A stretch of 64,000 bases of DNA from Bacteroidota bacterium (GTDB lineage Bacteria; Bacteroidota; Bacteroidia; Flavobacteriales; Weeksellaceae), in contig JAEWOS010000014.1 in assembly GCA_023460855.1 (NCBI GenBank), positions 1-64,000 on the forward strand. The letters run 5' to 3'. Numbering within the stretch: position 1 is the stretch's first letter; every line of letters starts with the position of its first letter. The notes below the pieces were generated by a model. It saw only the letters and a program-made list of their open reading frames with translations, was not told the origin of the DNA and ran no database searches. The translations under genes and the position numbers were made by a program. Positions 59,038 through 64,000 of this stretch are shown piece after piece.

Positions 59038-61176
59038 ATGAATGAGCGGCTTTTTGAACTTGCAGAACATACCAGCAGAAATATTTTCCTCACAGGGAAA
59101 GCCGGAACCGGAAAAACCACATTTCTGAACGGTTTCGTAAAGAAAACCAGGAAAAAATTCATCGTTGTGGCACCTACCGGAATTGCGGCGATAAACGCCG
59201 GAGGTGTCACCATTCATTCGATGTTCGGGTTACCTACACGTACTTTTATACCGACACTGGAACGCATCGACGGAAATTTGGGAAATAACATCGCCGACCT
59301 TCACCAGCATTTCAAATACCGCAAAGAAAAAAGAAAACTCCTGCGTGAAGTAGAAATCATCATCATCGATGAAGTGTCGATGCTGCGTGCCGATGTTCTG
59401 GATATGATGGATTATTCGCTGAAGCACATCCGCAGAAATCCGCTTCCTTTTGGCGGTGTGCAGATGCTGTTCATCGGTGACCTCTATCAGCTTCCACCCG
59501 TTGTCCGCGATGAACATATTCTGCAGAAATATTACAGATCACCGTTTTTTTTCAGTGCAAAAGCGCTTGAACAGCAGAAACTCATCACCGTTGAACTGCA
59601 GAAGGTGTACCGGCAGAATGAAGGTGAATTTTTGGATATTCTGAACGCCATCCGCGAAGGAAACACAGAAGAAATCGACTTTGAACTGCTGAACAGCAGA
59701 TACGATCCGGATTTTGAGGCAGAAGAGGAAGCTTACGTCTACCTCACGAGCCATAACAGGATGGCCGAGGAAATTAACCGGAAAAAGCTGGCAGATTTAC
59801 CTGGGGAAGTGCATCTGTTTAAGGCAAAGATCAGCGGAGATTTTAAAGAAAATCAGTTTCCGAACGATGAAACCCTCGAACTGAAAGCCGGAGCACAGAT
59901 CATGTTTATACGTAATGACGCAAGTGCAGAGAAACGCTATTTCAACGGAAAACTGGCGGAAGTAATCGAAATTGACGATGGTGATGTGCTTGTGCAGATT
60001 GAAGGTGATGAGGACACCTATAAACTGAAAAAAGAAATTTGGGAACAGAAAAAATATTCCCTGGACGAAGAAAAAAATATAAAAGAGGAAGTTCAGGGCA
60101 GTTTCGAGCAGTTTCCCGTTCGTCTGTCGTGGGCTGTTACAATACATAAAAGTCAGGGACTTACGTTTGACAGAGTGGTAATCGACGCCGGAAGATCTTT
60201 CGCTTCAGGACAGGTATATGTAGCGCTTTCACGGTGCAGAACGCTCGAAGGAATCGTTTTGAAATCCCGGATTACGCCGGAAATTATTTTTCAGGACAAA
60301 AGGATTCTCGGATTTCAGGATGAAACAGACGCAAGCGATCAGGTGGAAGCAATTCTCGCGGCAGAAAAATATGATTATGCAGTTGGCAAAGTGGTGCGAA
60401 AACTCGACTTTCTGTGGATGGAAAAAGCAATAGAAGAGTGGTTCAGCGTCGCGCGTGGCAGCAGAAACCTGGATAAAGAAAAAGCGAAAAAAATCCACAC
60501 TTCATTACAGGCTGAGTTACAGAACCTGCAGCAGATTTACAGCAAATTTGAAAGAATTCTTCGTCAAAAAGTCCGTGTTTTTTTGCAGGGAAACGAAAAC
60601 TGGCAGGAAACTGAAAACAAGTGTGCAGGAGCGGTCAATTTCTTTTTTGTGCAGATCAATGAAAAGATTTTCAGACCGCTTTCTGAATTTTACGCTGAAA
60701 CAAAAGGGATGAAAGGTCTGAAAACTTATAACGAAGAATTCCGCACTTTAATCGATGATCTGCAGGATTATTTAAATGATCTTAAAACGCTGCATCTGCT
60801 CGAAAAACCATTATTCAATCCGGAAAATGAAGCCGATGTCAATGTGCGTATCGAAAAAATTCCGTCGCATGTACTTACGTATCAGCAGTTTGAGGAGGGA
60901 CTTTCCATTCACGAAATATCGAAGAACAGAGGCATTATGCCGCAAACGGTTTATGGCCACCTTGCGAAGTTTGCGGACCGTGGAATTCTCGATTTGAGCC
61001 GGCTGTTCAGCGACGAGAAAATCAGTGCGTTTTCGAAAGTTTTTGCAGCCAATCAATTCAGTTCTCTAAATGAATGGAAAAAAAATCTCCCTGCCGATTA
61101 CGAATTTCATGAAATCAGAATTCTGCTCAATCACCACCAGTATTTAAAAGAAAAAGAAGAAACCGATGCTAAATAA
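59038..61176 (+). CDS. PIF1-like superfamily 1B helicase with C-terminal HTH (HTH_40/RQC-like)
   Basis: 712 aa. Walker A GKAGTGKTTFLNG (about 19-31), Walker B VEIIIIDEVSMLRADVLDMMD, GDLYQLPPV (motif III) and VTIHKSQGLTFDRV (motif V/VI region; Y/IHKSQG). From about residue 450 a long helical part rich in charged residues follows, then a helix-turn-helix near residues 620-670 (EEGLSIHEISKNRGIMPQTVYGHLAKF). It resembles the HTH_40 domain that ends a Bacteroidetes group of these helicases. It likely unwinds unusual DNA structures or loaded forks. Overlaps the mazG region at its end. Confidence 0.9.
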   Translation: MNERLFELAEHTSRNIFLTGKAGTGKTTFLNGFVKKTRKKFIVVAPTGIAAINAGGVTIHSMFGLPTRTFIPTLERIDGNLGNNIADLHQHFKYRKEKRKLLREVEIIIIDEVSMLRADVLDMMDYSLKHIRRNPLPFGGVQMLFIGDLYQLPPVVRDEHILQKYYRSPFFFSAKALEQQKLITVELQKVYRQNEGEFLDILNAIREGNTEEIDFELLNSRYDPDFEAEEEAYVYLTSHNRMAEEINRKKLADLPGEVHLFKAKISGDFKENQFPNDETLELKAGAQIMFIRNDASAEKRYFNGKLAEVIEIDDGDVLVQIEGDEDTYKLKKEIWEQKKYSLDEEKNIKEEVQGSFEQFPVRLSWAVTIHKSQGLTFDRVVIDAGRSFASGQVYVALSRCRTLEGIVLKSRITPEIIFQDKRILGFQDETDASDQVEAILAAEKYDYAVGKVVRKLDFLWMEKAIEEWFSVARGSRNLDKEKAKKIHTSLQAELQNLQQIYSKFERILRQKVRVFLQGNENWQETENKCAGAVNFFFVQINEKIFRPLSEFYAETKGMKGLKTYNEEFRTLIDDLQDYLNDLKTLHLLEKPLFNPENEADVNVRIEKIPSHVLTYQQFEEGLSIHEISKNRGIMPQTVYGHLAKFADRGILDLSRLFSDEKISAFSKVFAANQFSSLNEWKKNLPADYEFHEIRILLNHHQYLKEKEETDAK

Positions 61177-61186
61177 TACACCCGAA

Positions 61187-61951
61187 ATGAACACCAAAGC
61201 CCAAAAACTCGAAGCTTTCTCACAACTTCTCGATATTATGGATGATCTGCGCGAAAAATGTCCGTGGGACAAAAAGCAGACTTTGCAAACTTTGCGTCAT
61301 CTCACTTTGGAAGAAGTGTACGAACTTTCGGACGCTTTGCTGGAAGAAGATTTACAGGAAATCAAGAAGGAATTGGGCGATGTATTGCTGCATTTGGTTT
61401 TTTATGCGAAAATCGGTTCGGAAAAGGGAAGTTTTGATATTGCAGATGTGATTAATTCTTTGAATGAAAAACTCATTTTCCGTCATCCGCACATTTACGG
61501 CGATGTTGAGGTGAAAGATGAAGAAGAAGTAAAACAGAACTGGGAAAAACTGAAACTGAAAGAAGGCAACAAATCCGTTCTGTCGGGAGTTTCCAAAGGA
61601 ACGCCAAGTATTGTGAAAGCATTCAGAATTCAGGAAAAAGTAAAAGGAATCGGTTTTGAATTTGCAGATGCCGAAGACGCCTGGAAAAAGGTAGATGAAG
61701 AACTCGCAGAATTTCACGCCGAAACCGATCTGGAAAAGAAAGAAACAGAACTCGGTGACGTTTTCTTTTCACTGATTAATTACGCCAGAATTTCCGGAAT
61801 CAACCCTGATTCTGCACTCGAGAAAACCAATATCAAATTCATTTCCCGTTTCCAGAAAATGGAAAATCTTGCCAACGAAAGAAATCTCAATCTCTCAGAA
61901 ATGCCTTTGGAACAGATGGATGAACTTTGGGAAGAAGCTAAAAAAATCTAA
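61187..61951 (+). CDS. mazG: Nucleoside triphosphate pyrophosphohydrolase MazG
   Basis: Hydrolyses (d)NTPs to NMP and PPi, a house-cleaning and (p)ppGpp-balancing role. 254 aa with two MazG repeats: REKCPWDKKQTLQTLRHLTLEEVYELSDAL...IKKELGDVLLHLVFYAKIGSE (first, with the ExxE...ExxD ligands) and WKKVDEELAEFHAE...ETELGDVFFSLINYARISG (second). The ATG at 61187 is the family start; an ATG at 61166, seven codons earlier, would overlap the helicase. FUSC follows 3 nt after its stop. Confidence 0.93.
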   Translation: MNTKAQKLEAFSQLLDIMDDLREKCPWDKKQTLQTLRHLTLEEVYELSDALLEEDLQEIKKELGDVLLHLVFYAKIGSEKGSFDIADVINSLNEKLIFRHPHIYGDVEVKDEEEVKQNWEKLKLKEGNKSVLSGVSKGTPSIVKAFRIQEKVKGIGFEFADAEDAWKKVDEELAEFHAETDLEKKETELGDVFFSLINYARISGINPDSALEKTNIKFISRFQKMENLANERNLNLSEMPLEQMDELWEEAKKI

Positions 61952-61954
61952 ATT

Positions 61955-63031
61955 TTGAAGAAGCAAATCCGTCACCGGCTCAATTCGCACATCAAATCTT
62001 TCGTGGAAATCCGCGAAACGGAAAGGTTGTGGCATTTTCCGGTTTTGGCGGGAGTTTGCGTTGGATTGTGTCTTTTTGTCGGTTGGTTTTTCGGGAAACC
62101 CTCGTTCGGAAATATTTCGAGTATGGGTGCTTTAACGATTCTGTATTTCACCCATTCCTCGCTGGAAAAAAGAATCAGCCATTTGATTTACTGTGCTTTC
62201 GGAATGACGTTCGCGTTTACGTTCGGTTTGGTGTTTAATTTTAATCCGTGGTTAAGCGCTGTTTCTTTGGCGTTCATTACGTTTCTGTCGCATCTCGTCA
62301 CTTCCTATTTTGATATTCCGCCGCCGCAAAATTTCTTTTTCATCATGGTTGCAGCGGTTGCCACAAATCTTCCTTTCGATGTCGATTTAATTCCGATGCG
62401 TGTCGGTCTGTTCGCGATGGGAGCGATGCTTTCCGTTTTGCTGGCGTTTTTCTATTCTGTTTTTATTGCAAAAAATGTGGTGGAATTCACACGCAGAAAT
62501 CTCCGAAAAAACCGTTACACAAAAACCGTAGAAAGTCTGATTCTCCCCATCTCAATGTTCATCGCACTTTTAATCGGTTATGCGATTGATGAAAGCAGTC
62601 CGTACTGGATTCCGGTTTCGGCTTTGGCAGTTCTTCAGGGAAAAGATTTAACGCATACTTCGCAGAGAAATCTGCAACGTATTCTTGGAACATTTATCGG
62701 AATGGGTTTAACGTGGCTTATTTTCGCCGCGAATCCGAATGTACTGGCTTTAGTCATTACGATTGCGGTTCTTCAGATCATCATAGAAATGCTGGTTGTC
62801 AGAAATTATCTTCTTGCTGCAATTTTCATTACGCCAATGACAATTCTTCTTGCGGAAACTGCAGGCGGAATCAACATCGATTCGGAAACGATTATGAAAG
62901 CCCGACTTCTCGATACCGTCATCGGAAGTTTAATCGGTTTTGCAACGGGCTGGATTCTTCATCACAACGGCATTATTTCGAATTTGGAGAAAAAATTCCG
63001 TGCGTCGCGGTTGATGCTTCGCCGAAAATAA
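61955..63031 (+). CDS. FUSC (aromatic acid exporter-like) membrane protein, TTG start
   Basis: 358 aa with about eight to nine transmembrane helices arranged in two halves (helices from about residue 25 to 170, then 205 to 340). The pattern is that of YccS/AaeB-type FUSC proteins, in which GxLA/VLQGKD and RxxQRILGTFIGMGLTWLIF motifs occur in the second half. The start is TTG: the first ATG falls inside the first helix region, while the TTG puts a basic cytoplasmic tail (KKQIRHRLNSHIKSF) before it. It lies 3 nt after mazG. Confidence 0.85.
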   Translation: MKKQIRHRLNSHIKSFVEIRETERLWHFPVLAGVCVGLCLFVGWFFGKPSFGNISSMGALTILYFTHSSLEKRISHLIYCAFGMTFAFTFGLVFNFNPWLSAVSLAFITFLSHLVTSYFDIPPPQNFFFIMVAAVATNLPFDVDLIPMRVGLFAMGAMLSVLLAFFYSVFIAKNVVEFTRRNLRKNRYTKTVESLILPISMFIALLIGYAIDESSPYWIPVSALAVLQGKDLTHTSQRNLQRILGTFIGMGLTWLIFAANPNVLALVITIAVLQIIIEMLVVRNYLLAAIFITPMTILLAETAGGINIDSETIMKARLLDTVIGSLIGFATGWILHHNGIISNLEKKFRASRLMLRRK

Positions 63032-63059
63032 AAAAGCACCTCTTTCGAAGTGCTTCTGT

Positions 63060-63479
63060 TTATACTTTTTCTTTCCGCTCCTTTTCCCGCTGCATATATT
63101 CGTGATACAGCATCGTGTCCTCCAGATTTTTCAGTTCATCTGCAGTAAAAAGACGGTAATTAATTTTGAAAGTTTTCCCTTTCGGAATTTCCAGTGAAAA
63201 ACCTCCGGTCCCGAAACCATCCAGAACATCCAGTTCAAAATGGGCATTTTTCCAGTATTCAAACAGGTTATGGTCAATCCAGAAATCATAATCCAGAATT
63301 TTTCCAATGCGCACATCCTTCGTCCGCGGATAAAAATGACCTTTTCGCAAACACTGTGGCTGCGTACCTTCACAGCAACCACCGGCTTGATAAAACATCA
63401 GTTCCCCGAATTCTTTTTCGAGTTTTTTTACCAGTTTCAAAGCTTTGGGTGTGGCTGAAAGACGTTTCGTTTTTTCCAT
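63060..63479 (-). CDS. DUF779 protein
   Basis: 139 aa. The signature AGGCCEGTQPQC (about 40) plus ERRGHFYPRTKDVRIG-type sequence (here LRKGHFYPRTKDVRIG), FWIDHNLFEYWK and LDGFGTGGFSLEIPKG define DUF779. In many bacteria these genes are next to aldehyde dehydrogenases, and here the end of such a gene is 320 nt away on the same strand. Role unknown; possibly linked to aldehyde or ethanol oxidation (inference). The ATG at 63479 was chosen over longer in-frame sequence that runs into the repeat region. Confidence 0.9.
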   Translation of the reverse strand: MEKTKRLSATPKALKLVKKLEKEFGELMFYQAGGCCEGTQPQCLRKGHFYPRTKDVRIGKILDYDFWIDHNLFEYWKNAHFELDVLDGFGTGGFSLEIPKGKTFKINYRLFTADELKNLEDTMLYHEYMQREKERKEKV

Positions 63480-63601
63480 ATTTTCTTTTTTAAGAGTAAG
63501 GAGATTTGGAATTTCTTTCACCGCAATCCAGCTTCGATATTTAGTTATCACTATTGGATTTGCATGAATTTTATTCCGACCTAGGAGATTTTTGCGTTAA
63601 T

Positions 63602-63720
63602 AAATTTGAGAATGTTTTCGTTGAAAAATTTCCACTGTTCGAGTGGCGGCTAAAATTCTGTTTTACAACAAATTCCGTTTCCGCCCGAGTTTGGAAATTT
63701 TAGAAAACATTCTCAAATTT
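63602..63720. repeat. 119-bp inverted-repeat element
   Basis: Outer arms are an 18-bp perfect inverted repeat (63602-63619 AAATTTGAGAATGTTTTC and 63703-63720 GAAAACATTCTCAAATTT). Inner arms AAAATTTCCA (63625-63634) and TGGAAATTTT (63692-63701) continue the symmetry, with a central G+C-richer GGCGG/CCGCC pair. Almost the whole element could fold as one long hairpin. It resembles a MITE or a dispersed palindromic element, but no transposase is near. Confidence 0.75.
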
Positions 63721-63725
63721 TAGCA

Positions 63726-63775
63726 AAAAGATCCAGTCTTGATCTTTTGTTTCTTTTGTATCAAGACAAAAGAAA
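63726..63775. repeat. Two adjoining short inverted repeats
   Basis: AAAAGATC (63726-63733) with GATCTTTT (63741-63748), loop 7; then TTTCTTTTG (63750-63758) with CAAAAGAAA (63767-63775), loop 8. Sequences of the type CTTTTG...TATCAAGACAAAAG are, to my recollection, common between genes in flavobacteria. Confidence 0.65.
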
Positions 63776-63797
63776 AAGAGAGAATCTTTTATTTTTC

Positions 63798-64000
63798 TTA
63801 GAAGAAACCTAATTTCTTTTTATCATAAGAAATCAGCATATTCTTCGTCTGTCTGTAATGATCAAGCATCATTTTGTGGTTTTCACGTCCGATTCCGGAT
63901 TGTTTGTAACCTCCAAACGGTGCTCCTGCAGGATAATTGTGATATTGGTTTACCCAAACTCTTCCCGCCTGAATTGCTCTCGGAACCTGATAAAGCTGAT
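63798..64000 (-). CDS. Aldehyde dehydrogenase, C-terminal part (runs off the window)
   Basis: The last 66 or so codons of an aldehyde dehydrogenase, translated from the minus strand. It reads ...RAIQAGRVWVNQYHNYPAGAPFGGYKQSGIGRE, then HKMMLDHYRQTKNMLIS...KKKLGFF. The AGxVWVNxYHxYPAGAPFGGYKxSGIGRE C-terminal signature is that of the NAD(P)-dependent ALDH superfamily (AldB/ExaC-like, acetaldehyde). The frame is open to the window edge, so the rest lies outside. Pairing with DUF779 is a recurrent arrangement. Confidence 0.93.
   Translation of the reverse strand, partial: QLYQVPRAIQAGRVWVNQYHNYPAGAPFGGYKQSGIGRENHKMMLDHYRQTKNMLISYDKKKLGFF

Larger units (their letters stand above)
63480..63797. 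other. 318-bp intergenic region between DUF779 and aldehyde dehydrogenase
   Basis: No gene is supported here. The stretch contains nested inverted repeats (63602-63720, 63726-63748, 63750-63775), described separately. The DUF779 promoter should lie within its left part, but no exact TAnnTTTG was seen near 63480-63560. Confidence 0.8.

Overview
The window looks like chromosomal DNA of a flavobacterium of the Weeksellaceae (Chryseobacterium/Kaistella type). This is inferred from moderate A+T richness, Bacteroidetes promoters (a TAnnTTTG -7 box, sometimes with TTG 19-22 nt upstream), a near absence of Shine-Dalgarno sites, a type IX secretion C-terminal sorting domain, a class II HMG-CoA reductase, and many families typical of Bacteroidetes (DUF4846, DUF2851, TSP3-OmpA, GH63, bipartite MetH). 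No rRNA, tRNA, CRISPR array, phage or transposase was seen. Almost everything is housekeeping or conserved-hypothetical core genome.

Layout. 0.1-3.2 kb: glycolytic pfkA-gapA operon and a DUF4846 lipoprotein (all minus). 3.2-5.3 kb: a two-gene radical SAM/DUF4130 module predicted to act on DNA. 5.4-8.0 kb: HMG-CoA reductase, small membrane proteins, DUF3817. 8.0-12.2 kb (minus): recJ-nadD-DUF3817 and an unusual YbiT-like ABC-F protein. 12.3-15.5 kb: smpB, a major OmpA-type porin with calcium-binding TSP3 repeats, YebC and a GNAT protein. 15.5-22.7 kb: an RDD gene facing a tightly overlapping run SpoIIM-like / membrane protein / DUF4129 / DUF4350 / MoxR ATPase / DUF58, then OsmC. This conserved but poorly understood membrane/AAA system is the best candidate here for an undescribed machine.

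23.1-25.7 kb: GH63-like glucosidase. 25.8-32.0 kb: a methionine cluster headed by a promoter and a SAM-I riboswitch. Methionine synthase is split into an N-terminal homocysteine methyltransferase gene and an 886-aa remainder, with a fatty acid desaturase gene between them, and metF follows. 32.0-35.6 kb: YghO-like protein, small membrane protein, folE, cysS. 35.8-42.7 kb: T9SS cargo, 4-alpha-glucanotransferase, a Tyr/Asn-rich secreted protein, a glycosyltransferase and a Spy/DUF4890-like periplasmic protein. 42.7-48.2 kb: ferritin, an AddA/RecB-like helicase-nuclease, and a tandem pair of secreted paralogues. 48.2-54.7 kb: SIMPL, PspC, DUF2851, PAP2, DPP-IV-type peptidase, aquaporin, YdcH. 54.7-58.5 kb: ferrochelatase, Nfu scaffold, gamma carbonic anhydrase, YihY. 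58.5-64 kb: lipoprotein, PIF1-like helicase with a C-terminal HTH, MazG, FUSC, DUF779, and the 3' end of an aldehyde dehydrogenase running off the edge.

Regulatory and structural points: about 17 promoters and a dozen intrinsic terminators can be placed. Several promoters sit so close to the start codon that leaderless mRNAs are likely. Three convergent gene pairs share a TTAA in which both stop codons are embedded. Degenerate heptanucleotide repeats flank several starts and seem to encode the N-terminus of ferrochelatase. The right end carries a set of nested inverted repeats, and the left end begins with an 18-C run that may be an assembly edge.
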